Notes: generated by a model from the sequence alone, not told the origin. A stretch of DNA of 64,000 nt from Pirellulaceae bacterium (GCA_019636385.1 JAHBXT010000002.1:620001-684000); one strand, 5' to 3'; shown: positions 18,465 through 27,283, numbered from the stretch's first letter. Made by a program: numbers and translations.

Positions 18465-19104
18465 GGGATCACATTCCTGTCTTGAAGGTCAGGGAACCGG
18501 GGCTAGTAGCTGCAAAATCCAGGGGCTAGCGCCCTGCGGCTGATTTCTAGCGTTGCCCGAGCTGAGTCATGGGAAATGCTACGCAACCATGCAGCAGCTC
18601 TAGGTGGTTATCGTAGCCACTGCAGGATTGTTGCCAGAATTTGCACGGTAAAGTTGGAATTGGTCAAATTCGCATTCTGGCGTCCCCCTCTAGCAATGGC
18701 GGGACAATGTAGAGCGATTGTCCTCAATCGTTCAGTCGGGCCTGGACTAAAAGCATGGACAGAGATGAATTTGCGGATGGGCGGGCTGTAGCTGCTCAGT
18801 CATCGCTCCACTGGCATGATGCCAATCGTAGTCGGCGTACCGGGCCGTTGGAGAGATGCTTCGAGGCTGCGGCAAGAGGCTTGCTGCTCCGTCTTCGATT
18901 CCGGTCATGCACTTCGATCTGGGGTATCGTCGATCATTGGATGCCCCGGCTCAGCATGGGCTCGCCAATTCCTGACCATCGGGACTGCCCCGATAGGCGC
19001 GAGACGGGGAGGGCGGATGCGAGGCTCTCCGGTCCTGCCCGGATATATTTACCGCGGTAACAGTGTTTCTTTGCGAAGACAGGATGCCGTCCCAATCCTC
19101 GCAG
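18465..19104. other. Intergenic, about 640 bp between amidase-like effector and vgrG1
   Basis: No gene I can support on either strand. It holds a copy of the short repeat GTAGCTGCTCAGTCAT (18788-18803) and, before it, a segment (about 18711-18754) that resembles the region at about 27420-27465 upstream of FHA2. It looks like eroded accessory DNA. A vgrG1 promoter should lie near 18465-18560. Confidence 0.4.
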
Positions 19105-19608
19105 TTAGCACTGCCCGAAAGAAAGCGCCCGATAGCCGGCGGGCGGGTTGGCGCACCACAGAGCATTTTCTTGACCGGAATAGTGGAAGATAAATTGCGA
19201 CATTACCTGAACGACAACCATGTCGCGAGTGTTGGAGTAGTGCCAAACTTGGCCTCCAAGAATGATACCCATATGCTTTCGCGGAACATTTGCCAGTGTC
19301 ATTCGTCCAGCAACTGTGCGGAAATTGGTTCGCGCACTGACAAACACCAGCCCGGAGTAGCTATTGCTGGATTGGTTAATTTCTTGATGACCTGTGCAGC
19401 GGTCGAATATTTCGTGGACGCGCAGACTAGCTCCAAAGTTCTGTTTCCGCGTAGCGTGCTTGCACGTGTATCCAACACTAAGTGCCAGCGCGTGGCTAAC
19501 AAAGTGAGCACAGTGATTCAAGTCAGCCGCCGTGTAGCCGTTTAAGCAGATGTCGCTGATGTTCTTTCCGAGCCACGTGTTGAGTTGGTTTACATTGATC
19601 ATGGTCAA
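19105..19608 (-). CDS. NlpC/P60-like peptidoglycan amidase effector (putative)
   Basis: 167 residues. LNHCAHFVSHALALSVGYTC near residue 31 has the Cys-His pattern of NlpC/P60/CHAP-type cell-wall hydrolases. KHMGIILGGQVWHYSN (about residue 112) supplies the catalytic His strand, and FIFHYSGQENALWCA follows as in T6SS amidase-type proteins. It would cut peptidoglycan peptides in a neighbour's periplasm. There is no signal peptide, as expected for T6SS delivery. It begins MTMINVNQLNTWLGKN and GGAG lies about 8 nt upstream of ATG 19608. No partner gene is adjacent, so an immunity protein is not identified. It could also be a housekeeping amidase, but the location argues for an effector. Confidence 0.62.
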   Translation of the reverse strand: MTMINVNQLNTWLGKNISDICLNGYTAADLNHCAHFVSHALALSVGYTCKHATRKQNFGASLRVHEIFDRCTGHQEINQSSNSYSGLVFVSARTNFRTVAGRMTLANVPRKHMGIILGGQVWHYSNTRDMVVVQVMSQFIFHYSGQENALWCANPPAGYRALSFGQC

Positions 19609-19799
19609 TTCCTCCTGTCCCCGAATGCTGTCGCCATAAGAGTTATCGTGCTAAAATTGGCAAAGTTGCCTAGCCGCGAATCAGAATCTTGATATTGGTC
19701 AGTGTCCTGACTGGCAACGAGAAAATGCTCGCAGCCACTAAAATAAGCTTGCACTCGCCTTTGACCGAGATGGAACGCAAGATTATGCCTGGTGGCCAT

Positions 19800-20089
19800 C
19801 TTGTGCCTTCGAGCCGGCGTTCCCGCGCCGCGACTTCGTCCAAAGTACTAATTGAAACTCTAAGCCAAATCGCGCCACATCCCGGCCTGGATCCCTAACC
19901 GCTGCAAGATCGGCAATTGCTCAGAAGGAATCTATCTCCGTTTACCGGTCGCACGAGCCGACCGAGAAAATCGAGTAACTTCAAATAAACCTCCAGCGAG
20001 AGGCTCAAGACCTCCTTGTCGCTCGCAAGCCATGCTGACGCGTTAGTAGTCAATGAAATCTGAGATTGAGCGATCTCGGCGCCAGCCAA
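19800..20089 (-). pseudogene. Remnant of a planctomycete transposase, C-terminal region (copy B)
   Basis: One minus-strand frame gives ASDKEVLSLSLEVYLKLLDF, L-G-R-L-V-R-P. After a frameshift near 19930 another gives IPSEQLPILQRLGIQAGMW, R-D-L-A, a stop, Y-F-G-R-S-R-G-A-G-T-P. Joined, this is the C-terminal pattern of a transposase family common in planctomycetes (ASDKG.LP.SL..YL.LLDW.GR ... IP..L.PIL.RLGI). It contains at least one frameshift and two in-frame stops, so it is dead. It lies 3' of the effector and immunity genes at 20253-22150. Copy A at 10378-10552 is related at DNA and protein level. Confidence 0.6.
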
Positions 20090-20252
20090 CCGTTTCTCCG
20101 AATCTACGGCCCATTGCGCCTCGAAGCAACCTTCGCCATTCTTTCAGTTGCTCAGGCGTGCCTAAAGTGAATTAAGGAGATGGAAAACCTTAGGCTAACA
20201 ACCTGCATCTGACCGAGGCGTTAGCGCTTGCAGCACTTTGTTGTCTACATCG

Positions 20253-20708
20253 CTATGAGTAATGTTGTAGTAGAATGGCCTTTCTATCCGGGGATTTGCT
20301 CACATTCATCAGAAACAGACCGAAATCGAAATCTTCGTCGTCGACGAACGCAGTCAGATCATCATCGAATTTGTCTGTGACGTTGACTCGACATGCAGTA
20401 CTGTAGAGTTCGACTCCGTCGCGATAAACAGAGATTCTTCGATCTGAGCTCACACCGAGAAGTCGGATATCCACTGAATCTGTAAACTCGCAGACGAAAT
20501 CATTTAATCGAAGAAAAAGCACGCCATCAGCAGCAAAGAATGCCAGGATCGCTCCAACTTGATCCGTAAAGCGGCCCGTCGTTCGCAATGAAAGCGAACT
20601 GTCATTCATGGGAAGTAACTGCAATTCTCCAGACTTGCCGTCAATTTGGGCGATCCGATCATATTGATCCCAGTCCTGCAAATAAATTAAACTATGTTGG
20701 TTCAGCAT
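20253..20708 (-). CDS. Putative immunity protein of the adjacent polymorphic toxin
   Basis: 151 residues, no recognised family. It is acidic, with V-D-D-E-D-F-D-F-G near residue 122, beta-rich, and has no signal or membrane segment. It begins 2 bp after the stop of the toxin gene (20711), the classic place for a cognate immunity gene. An acidic soluble protein fits binding to a basic toxin domain such as the Lys/Arg-rich C-terminus of that toxin. The role is inferred from position and composition only. Confidence 0.55.
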   Translation of the reverse strand: MLNQHSLIYLQDWDQYDRIAQIDGKSGELQLLPMNDSSLSLRTTGRFTDQVGAILAFFAADGVLFLRLNDFVCEFTDSVDIRLLGVSSDRRISVYRDGVELYSTACRVNVTDKFDDDLTAFVDDEDFDFGLFLMNVSKSPDRKAILLQHYS

Positions 20709-20710
20709 AT

Positions 20711-22150
20711 TCAGTATCCTAAATCTTTTCCTCCCGGACGGCAGGCACTGTCGATTATATCATCCCACGATTTTCCTTTTCCACGTAAATATTCGATAGA
20801 TGGTCCGAGCGGGTCGCCGTATCTCTTAGTGTTGCGCGCATAAATCTCCCGTAGCCTATCTGGAGGCGTCAAATCTTTATAGCGTTCCCCGATTGCGCGT
20901 CGCTCAGCATGCAGCTCTCGCGCAATTTGCTCAGTGGATTTGCCGTTCGCCTTTAGCTGGTCAGCTTTGGAACGCAATGCATGAACCTCATCAACGTATT
21001 TTTTTCTAAGTGGAGGTAATGGGGGCAATAACTCAGGCGGGTCGACAGCTCGCTGCTGCCGAGTATGTTCTATTTTGTTTGCTTTCGTTCCTGTTGCTCC
21101 CAATTTTTCTGACTTGTGTGCGCCGCCAGTCAGTACTTGGACTTGCTCCTTCAACCAAGCTTTGACTTGGTTGGCCATGACGTCTACCTTGGATTTGGCT
21201 TTGGTGATGGCGGTCTTATAGGCACTGACACGCTCGGCTATCTTAGCGGCTTGGGCAGGGCTAAAGAACTTGGCGCCAGATACCGCTGCGTCAGCGGCGT
21301 CTTTGAGGCGATCAAGGCCATCGCTGATAGTCCTCGATCCCTTGGCCATCCAATCATCGAGCTGAGCGGGGAATTCGTGCTTTAGCCACTTGTGAGCGTT
21401 TCCAACTCCGAATTTATTGAGAATGGCAACTAGGTATTCCCAACCGGCCTGGAGTTGTCGCGGGCTGAGTTTGCCAGCGGTCTTGCCAACCGATTTTAAG
21501 TAGTGAATGAGCCCCTTGAGTACCCCCTTCACCGCCGAGCCTACAATGGGTATGCAGCCGATCGCGATGATGAAGACGTTAATCCAAATCCATTTCTCGT
21601 AGTCAAACCCCAGCACGTCAGGGCGCTTCGACTGACTTCCCTCCTCTTCCATGTAGTATTCGACGATCATGTCCAGGCCAGCGGCAAGGTCACGGGCATC
21701 TAGAATTTGATCGACAACCGGAATCAGTCCTAAGAAAGCGTTTAAGGCGTTCTGCCCTGCCGACTGATCGTGGTTGAAGTCCCCTTTGGCAGCGCCAACC
21801 AGCCAGTTACCGATGGAGTCGAAAATCGACTTCGTTGCCAGGTGATCTGGCTGAACTGAGGGTACCACTTCCGGCTTATAATTCTTGGGGTCCTTCTCGA
21901 AGTAGTAGACAAAGGCTTTGATCTCAGGAACATTGTCGATGTGTACTTTGCCTTCTGCATCGAGCGTTCCAGACTTGCTGAAGTAACCATCCTCCTTGCC
22001 GTCCCAATCGACAGAGTCAACTTGATACTTGGCGCCCGCAATGCCTCGATCCTTGCAGTCCAGGTATAGCAAGTCGATCGTGTGCTTTGGGCACGGTTCG
22101 ACCGGCGATTTGACCGAAGTGTTGTTGCCTTTTTGTCGACCACTGCTCAT
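20711..22150 (-). CDS. Polymorphic toxin / T6SS effector of the PAAR-DUF4123 module
   Basis: 479 residues. Residues 20-90 look like a small beta domain (CPKHTIDLLYLDCKDRGIAG ... VHIDNVPEIKAFVYYFEKD), probably docking to the spike. Residues 110-170 and 190-220 carry hydrophobic stretches (NALNAFLGLIPVVDQILDA; WINVFIIAIGCIPIVGSAV) typical of toxin translocation regions. Residues 230-350 are helical. The C-terminal about 95 residues (KKYVDEVHALRSKADQL ... ELHAERRAIGERYKDLTPPD ... RYGDPLGPSIEYLRGKGKSW) form a separate toxin domain. I recall its ELH..RRA.G..YKDLTP and YGDPLGP motifs from Rhs and PAAR toxins, but I do not know its activity. ATGA overlap with the upstream adaptor; the putative immunity gene starts 2 bp downstream. 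Confidence 0.78.
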   Translation of the reverse strand: MSSGRQKGNNTSVKSPVEPCPKHTIDLLYLDCKDRGIAGAKYQVDSVDWDGKEDGYFSKSGTLDAEGKVHIDNVPEIKAFVYYFEKDPKNYKPEVVPSVQPDHLATKSIFDSIGNWLVGAAKGDFNHDQSAGQNALNAFLGLIPVVDQILDARDLAAGLDMIVEYYMEEEGSQSKRPDVLGFDYEKWIWINVFIIAIGCIPIVGSAVKGVLKGLIHYLKSVGKTAGKLSPRQLQAGWEYLVAILNKFGVGNAHKWLKHEFPAQLDDWMAKGSRTISDGLDRLKDAADAAVSGAKFFSPAQAAKIAERVSAYKTAITKAKSKVDVMANQVKAWLKEQVQVLTGGAHKSEKLGATGTKANKIEHTRQQRAVDPPELLPPLPPLRKKYVDEVHALRSKADQLKANGKSTEQIARELHAERRAIGERYKDLTPPDRLREIYARNTKRYGDPLGPSIEYLRGKGKSWDDIIDSACRPGGKDLGY

Positions 22151-22521
22151 TCGGTTTGCTCCACTCTTGCCTGTGGATGCAGTCGCTGCCAGATCAAATC
22201 CATTTTTGCCGTTCCATCGATATCACGACGGCGAAGAATTTCCGACGACCACTGGTCATTCTTCGCAAAATCGAAGCCGATCTCAAACAGACAATCGAGA
22301 TAGTAGGCTACGTCATCTTCACCGTGCACGCCAAACGTGGCGGCTTCATCGATCCATAATTCAATCGCCTGCTCGAATCTGGCACGATCGTCATTAAATT
22401 GGCTCGTGACACTTTCCGGGTAGGAAGATTCAAGCCGATTCGCTTGCAACGTCACAAATCGTCTAACTTGTGAAGCCTCGAAGGCCCGCCATTGATTCTC
22501 GGAGATTCGAAACACAATCAA
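22147..22521 (-). CDS. Small T6SS adaptor-like protein between DUF4123 and toxin
   Basis: 124 residues. It opens MIVFRISENQWRAFEASQVR and continues as a helical protein with ARFEQAIELWIDEAATFGVH then E-D-D-V-A-Y-Y-L-D-C-L-F. This is the pattern of small proteins often encoded next to DUF4123 genes ('..I..A..YGI..E.DV..Y..LMF..G..FD'). They probably help fold or load the effector. It overlaps DUF4123 (ATGA at 22518-22521) and the toxin (ATGA at 22147-22150), so all three are translationally coupled. Confidence 0.7.
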   Translation of the reverse strand: MIVFRISENQWRAFEASQVRRFVTLQANRLESSYPESVTSQFNDDRARFEQAIELWIDEAATFGVHGEDDVAYYLDCLFEIGFDFAKNDQWSSEILRRRDIDGTAKMDLIWQRLHPQARVEQTE

Positions 22522-23060
22522 CGATTCCCTGCGGCTGAATTGCTAGTGCGACAATAAACAGAGACCTCGTTGTTCGATCGCAGTAGGACGATCTCCTCAA
22601 TCGGACCAAAGAATTGATCCAACTCGGAGGACGTCGATGCTCCCAAAAACGTTTCCAAGACGCGCGGATCGTAGAAGCGGAAGTAGAGCTTGCGGCCGTC
22701 TGGCGCTTGAACCATCAGGAATTTTTTCCAATGACGGCGCACGAGCTCAAAGTCTAGTCTCGAATTGGCGGTGAAGAGAAAGCCCCATGGTGCTCCCTGG
22801 AATTCCATCGCGATCCAGCGAATCCAGTCTGCATCTAATTTGGCAATGTATGGTGCGATTGACGAAAACTCCATTGCAGCGCTGCCACTGAAGAGCGAGA
22901 CTGCTTTATCATTTCCTAGCTTCGACACGACAATTGGGACGCGTGGATCATCACAGGCATCTAAAATTGCGAAGACTTGTTGGCCTTTTTCCAACCGGTC
23001 AACAATCGAGTCGATTGTCCCCGAAGTTGTAAATAATTCAGCCGATTCGAGGTCAGTCAT
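22518..23060 (-). CDS. DUF4123 effector chaperone (Tap/TEC family)
   Basis: 180 residues. DUF4123 features: QQVFAILDACDDPRVPIV near the N-terminus, APWGFLFTANSRLDFELVRRHW, and the most conserved part APDGRKLYFRFYDPRVLETF. Family proteins bind an effector and dock it on VgrG or PAAR. It lies 12 bp after the PAAR gene and is coupled to the small adaptor and toxin, so it is the chaperone of that toxin. Confidence 0.9.
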   Translation of the reverse strand: MTDLESAELFTTSGTIDSIVDRLEKGQQVFAILDACDDPRVPIVVSKLGNDKAVSLFSGSAAMEFSSIAPYIAKLDADWIRWIAMEFQGAPWGFLFTANSRLDFELVRRHWKKFLMVQAPDGRKLYFRFYDPRVLETFLGASTSSELDQFFGPIEEIVLLRSNNEVSVYCRTSNSAAGNR

Positions 23061-23072
23061 AACTAGCCTCTC

Positions 23073-23444
23073 TTAGCACTGCTCGCAAAACGGTTTTCCG
23101 GCTTTCTTGGCAGCCACCATAGCTTGTCCCTGAACCGTTACCGCTCCACCCATACCCATTTCACCGATCATGACGGTCGGAAAGCCGAGAGTGATGCAAC
23201 CGCCGTGTGCGGTGAGGTCTCCCATGCGGGCGGCCATCATGCCGCCGATCAGGACGGTGGGGGAGCCCTTGGCAATGACGTCCGGCGGGCCCACGCACAC
23301 GCACATGTCACCCACGCGGGCTGCGGGCATGAAACCGATCATGACCATCGGACAGCCGACCGCAACCGGACCACCTACGTGTGGTTTCAGTCCGTCAACC
23401 ATGGGACATACATGCAAGTCACTAATGCGGGCCGCTGGAGGCAT
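23073..23444 (-). CDS. PAAR spike-tip protein
   Basis: 123 residues, nearly all a PAAR domain: MPPAARISDLHVCPMVDG, GGPVAVGCPMVMIGFMPAAR, VGDMCVCVGPPDVIAKGSPT, VLIGGMMAARMGDLTAHGG, LGFPTVMIGEM. The periodic P-A-A-R / G-D and G-x-P-T-V blocks form the pointed metal-binding cone on the VgrG trimer. The His and Cys in the blocks (LHVC, CVCVG, AHGGC) fit zinc binding. No toxin is fused; cargo is the separate polymorphic toxin encoded downstream with its DUF4123 chaperone. Confidence 0.92.
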   Translation of the reverse strand: MPPAARISDLHVCPMVDGLKPHVGGPVAVGCPMVMIGFMPAARVGDMCVCVGPPDVIAKGSPTVLIGGMMAARMGDLTAHGGCITLGFPTVMIGEMGMGGAVTVQGQAMVAAKKAGKPFCEQC

Positions 23445-23654
23445 GGTTGTTTACTCGGTTAGACTCATGATCGCAGTAGTTTACTGCCAACTGAACGCTG
23501 GACAAATACCGGGGAATTGCTGAGCCACGCGGCAGTCGGCAATTTTGTAGCTGCCGTTGTCGGACGGTGGTCCAGCCGGAAATCCATAGTCTGGCGAGGG
23601 ATGCTACACGTCTGTCGTTCGCCATATTAGCCGCATCTATGACTCGAAAGTCCT

Positions 23655-25115
23655 TCATACAGTGCCCTCGCGCGGATCATTCGTTGAGGCTTCACGAACG
23701 CGAATCTCCATCGCAGCGCACAGCGGCTCCAAAACGGTTGATTTCCCTAGCCAATCCCAGACTAGCGGATCATCGCTTCCCTCCATCCAAACCGCATCTA
23801 CGACTTCAAAATACCTTTCAGCAAATCCGTGCGCATTGACTTCAATCATCGAACGCAAAACTGAGGGCCAACAAATCCCTTGAATTCCCTCGGCATCCGA
23901 ACGCTGACCTGACCGGCCGCGCAGCAGTTCTTGCAAACTGGCAAGCAGCTCGACTTTCGATTTCGTGCTCGACACGACCATCAAAGCATCGCTGCCCCAC
24001 GCCTCATCGACCGCTAATCGCCAGTCGTTACAGGCCCTGAGATCGAACAAACATGGGGTCTTGCGTGAAGCGGGCGCAGGTAGCCAGTCAAACAGACTGT
24101 AAGGATGCTGAAACTGCTCCTCCGGCAATTCTAGGTCCATGCGCATCAGGTCCAACAGCAGATACGCATTCGCCTCTTGGAGCAGGAGTTTTTCGATCCA
24201 CGCAACCGGAGCGGGCTGGTCAGCCCAGTTGCCGAGAATCCGTTGGAAGTTGTCAGCAAGCGAACTGCGAAGGCCCGTCATTTTTAGGGTGGACTGGGGC
24301 GGCGGTGGCGGCACAGATTTTGGTGGAGCGGAGGCTGCGATGTTTGCCAATTGGTCGATCCCCAACAGCTCGACGTCAAAAACTGTATCCCCAGCTAAGA
24401 CGCTCGCCCCATGAAACAGTTTGCAGCGCTCAATGCGTTGCCCGTTGACCCAGGTGCCACGCTTAGAACGCAGATCTTCAATAATACAGCCATCTCCTTG
24501 CAGCGTGACTCGAAAATGTTTGGAGGACATCTTCTGATCATCGGCAAAAGGATAATCGGTCCAGGCACTTCTACCGATCACCATCGATTGATCTAACGCA
24601 ATCCAACATAGTTGTCCAACCCCATGTCGAGTTGACTGCCGCAATTGGCAACGAACGATCTGATCCACCTTCATTTCGGAATTGGAACGAGCTTGCGAAT
24701 CGGAATGCTCGCCTTCCGAGCGCAGGTGCATTAGCGCGGGCTCTTCAATGTGCAACGAGAGCGATGTATCTTCAAAGTTTTGGACAATCGGGCTGATGCG
24801 GATGGATGCGTCTTTCGGAACAGCTCGCAGCTCGATCTCCGTCAAGCCAATTCTGATGACGTCTCCTGCTGAGAGAGTTTCTTTGTCTGCCAGACGCCGG
24901 GCGTTGACGAAGGTTCCATTGCGGCTGGATAGATCAACGATCGTGCAGGCTTCAGTGTCGCACCATAGCTGGCAATGCCGTGACGAGACCAGCGGATCGC
25001 GAGGGAAGGCCCAGTCCACATTTGCGGCCCGGCCCAACACGATAGCGCCAGGCTTCAGTGGCATCGACTGTCCTGCGTGTTCACCATTCAAAACCAACAG
25101 TTCGTAGCTTTCCAT
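23655..25115 (-). CDS. Double-FHA protein with DUF4123-like C-terminal domain (FHA1)
   Basis: 486 residues from ATG 25115; ATG 25145 overlaps the vgrG2 stop as ATGA and is an alternative. FHA domain 1 (residues 5-100) has GRAANVDWAFPRDPLVSSRH and DLSSRNGTFVNARRL. FHA domain 2 (about 165-255) has VIGRSAWTDYPFADDQKMSS with K-H-F and DLRSKRGTWVNGQRI. After a Pro-rich linker (S-V-P-P-P-P-P-Q) the C-terminal about 190 residues read like DUF4123 (AYLLLDLMRMDLELPE; WGSDALMVVSSTKSKVELLA; ICWPSVLRSMIEVNAHGF). FHA domains bind phospho-Thr; DUF4123 loads effectors. The fusion would tie spike loading to kinase signalling. It lies directly after vgrG2 and before PAAR. Confidence 0.82.
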   Translation of the reverse strand: MESYELLVLNGEHAGQSMPLKPGAIVLGRAANVDWAFPRDPLVSSRHCQLWCDTEACTIVDLSSRNGTFVNARRLADKETLSAGDVIRIGLTEIELRAVPKDASIRISPIVQNFEDTSLSLHIEEPALMHLRSEGEHSDSQARSNSEMKVDQIVRCQLRQSTRHGVGQLCWIALDQSMVIGRSAWTDYPFADDQKMSSKHFRVTLQGDGCIIEDLRSKRGTWVNGQRIERCKLFHGASVLAGDTVFDVELLGIDQLANIAASAPPKSVPPPPPQSTLKMTGLRSSLADNFQRILGNWADQPAPVAWIEKLLLQEANAYLLLDLMRMDLELPEEQFQHPYSLFDWLPAPASRKTPCLFDLRACNDWRLAVDEAWGSDALMVVSSTKSKVELLASLQELLRGRSGQRSDAEGIQGICWPSVLRSMIEVNAHGFAERYFEVVDAVWMEGSDDPLVWDWLGKSTVLEPLCAAMEIRVREASTNDPREGTV

Positions 25116-25141
25116 GGAACGTCTCGCCGGGTGCATCCGGA

Positions 25142-27283
25142 TCATTTCGAGTTCTTCGCGATCGCGGGCTTAACCGGTTTGGCCTTTTTGGCTTCTTCGG
25201 GTTCGATGGGTTCGCAGCCGCTGCCAGACCCTTTGGAGCCACCACTATTGATCTTGACCATGACTCCTTGGATGGTCACACCTGCCGGGCCAATATCGAT
25301 AAACCCGCCGGGGCCAACCAGTGACAATTGCATGCCGGCCTCGATGATGATCTTCATACCTGCCTTCAGGTGAATTTCACCCAGAGCACCAGCCTCTTGG
25401 GCAATGTTTTTGGCGACTTTGGTATGGTGATTGCCAGCCACGGTCGCTGAAAAATTACCATCGATCTTTTCGCTGTGCGGACCTTTGACAATCAAGTGTG
25501 ATTCAGCGCCGATTGTTTCGGATTTCTTCTTGCCAACAAAGACATCCAGATTTCCTCCGTCGTCATTTTCGCCTTCGCCAATAAGCAACTCCGCATTTCC
25601 TTCGATGTGCTCGAATTGATGACGCTTGATTTGGGAGTGTCTGTCCTCGTAGACCAGTTCTCGGTAATCTCCGCCCTTTTTACCATCCTTTTCCCAACCA
25701 ACGATCTGATGCTGATTCCCAAAGACTCGCGTCGTCGAATCATTCAGAACCCGGATATCCATATTCTTTTGGGCGTGCATGTAGATGCGTTCGTCATCGG
25801 TCTTGTCTTCCAGAATAATCTCGTTGTGACCTTTGCCTTTGTAAGTCTTACTGCGTATTCCAGAACGAGTTTTGTGTTGGGGTAATTCAAACGGCGGCAT
25901 CATCTCTGCGTTGTAGAAGCGGCCGGTGACGACGGGACGATCCGGATCTCCTTCGATGAAAGAGATGATCACCTCTTCGCCGATACGAGGGATGTCAATT
26001 CCGCCAAAACCTGCGCCGGCATGCAACTGAGAAACTCGTACCCAGCAGCAAGTATTCTCATCCTTCTTTCCCTCGCGGTCCCAATGGAATTGGACTTTGA
26101 CGCGACCATATTTGTCGGTGTAAATCTCCTCGCCGTCCGGACCGGTAACCACAGCGGTTTGGCAGCCACGAACAAACGGTCTGGGGGTCAGTCGAGCCGG
26201 CCGGAAGGTGGCTTTATCAGGGATGCATTCGAACTGGTTGGTATAGGCAAAGCCGGGATCGACCGGATCGGTCTCGTAGGTGTGCTCTTCTGCCAGGTGT
26301 AGCACCTTCTTGATGACATACGACTTACCCTCTTCAGTCTTGGCGCGGTGCTTGCCGACCTTGAACTTTTGGCCGGGCGAAAAGGACATGCAGCCACTGG
26401 AGCCAGTGACTATATCGTGCTCGACTTCCATCTCTTCCATGCGAACGCGGGCTAGAGCTGTACCGTCACCTTTAGCATCGTATTCACCCGGATAGTCGTA
26501 GACTTCGAAGTTCTTGACGTTCTTGAACTTCATAACTGTCTTTTCCGTGGCCATTAGTCGGTCGCGAGGCATTTTGAAGTTGTAATCGGTGTGCGCCCAG
26601 GCACCGGGGCGGAATTGATAGTCGTGCTCCCAGGCGTGGATTTGGGCCTTCAGCTCGCGCGTGTCCAGCTTGCTCTTAGGATAGTCCACCGTTGATTCCT
26701 GGCATTCCTTGTATACGCTGGCGCTGTCGGCCAGGTGCAACGTATGCTTTCCATTTTCGTGGACAAAGAAGTAAAAAATGCCTTCCTCTTCCATCAGCCG
26801 CGAGACGAAGTCGAAGTCGGTTTCCCGGTACTGGACACAGTATTCGCGCTTGGGATGATTACCGGAAATCTTGCTGGTATCAAAATCGGTGAAGCCCAGG
26901 TCATTGAATATCTTTTCGATGATCTTGACGATGGTCATTTCCTGAAAGATGCGGCAATCATTGGTCTGCGTCAAAAACCACATCCAGGGGACCATGACAG
27001 CCCGGTAGTAGCGGGTGCCAAGATTATCTTCGTCCAGAGCCGAGAAGCGTTGCACGAAGCCGTTGAAGAACCGCTGGCCACCGGCGGCGATATCGATGGC
27101 GATGGTAGCGCTCGTGCCAACGATATCTTCGGGAGCTATCTTTGGATCGTCGGAAATCAATTCTAAATTGAAGTGGAACGGCGCGGACAGCTCTTCGGCG
27201 GCTTGAAAGCGAGTGACTTGCAGGACGTCAGGGCCGAGCGCACTCTGCAGGTGAAGATTGCGGGTCGCGTGTTTCAAGGCCAT
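25142..27283 (-). CDS. vgrG: VgrG spike protein (TssI), copy 2
   Basis: 713 residues. Same gp27-like N-terminus as vgrG1, almost residue for residue to about 365. Then an OB-fold (GRVKVQFHWDREGKKDENTC; DIPRIGEEVIISFIEGDPDR; KGKGHNEIILEDKTDDERIY) and a beta-helix needle ending in GGFIDIGPAGVTIQGVMVKI. A Lys/Pro-rich tail of about 35 residues follows (E-P-E-E-A-K-K-A-K-P-V-K-P), which vgrG1 lacks. It precedes the FHA1-PAAR-DUF4123-toxin series and overlaps the longest FHA1 frame by ATGA. Confidence 0.96.
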   Translation of the reverse strand: MALKHATRNLHLQSALGPDVLQVTRFQAAEELSAPFHFNLELISDDPKIAPEDIVGTSATIAIDIAAGGQRFFNGFVQRFSALDEDNLGTRYYRAVMVPWMWFLTQTNDCRIFQEMTIVKIIEKIFNDLGFTDFDTSKISGNHPKREYCVQYRETDFDFVSRLMEEEGIFYFFVHENGKHTLHLADSASVYKECQESTVDYPKSKLDTRELKAQIHAWEHDYQFRPGAWAHTDYNFKMPRDRLMATEKTVMKFKNVKNFEVYDYPGEYDAKGDGTALARVRMEEMEVEHDIVTGSSGCMSFSPGQKFKVGKHRAKTEEGKSYVIKKVLHLAEEHTYETDPVDPGFAYTNQFECIPDKATFRPARLTPRPFVRGCQTAVVTGPDGEEIYTDKYGRVKVQFHWDREGKKDENTCCWVRVSQLHAGAGFGGIDIPRIGEEVIISFIEGDPDRPVVTGRFYNAEMMPPFELPQHKTRSGIRSKTYKGKGHNEIILEDKTDDERIYMHAQKNMDIRVLNDSTTRVFGNQHQIVGWEKDGKKGGDYRELVYEDRHSQIKRHQFEHIEGNAELLIGEGENDDGGNLDVFVGKKKSETIGAESHLIVKGPHSEKIDGNFSATVAGNHHTKVAKNIAQEAGALGEIHLKAGMKIIIEAGMQLSLVGPGGFIDIGPAGVTIQGVMVKINSGGSKGSGSGCEPIEPEEAKKAKPVKPAIAKNSK
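26189..27283 (-). repeat. Long near-identical repeat shared with vgrG1 (copy 2)
   Basis: Partner of 17370-18464 at a constant offset of 8819 bp, same strand. Boundary at about codon 365 by eye. Confidence 0.75.

Noticed and set aside
18951..19166. Minus-strand frame beginning like a leucine-rich repeat (C-E-D-W-D-G-I-L ... T-A-V-N-I-S-G)
   Set aside because: The likeness lasts about 20 residues and then gives way to Arg/Ser/Pro-rich text typical of a shadow frame; no repeats follow.
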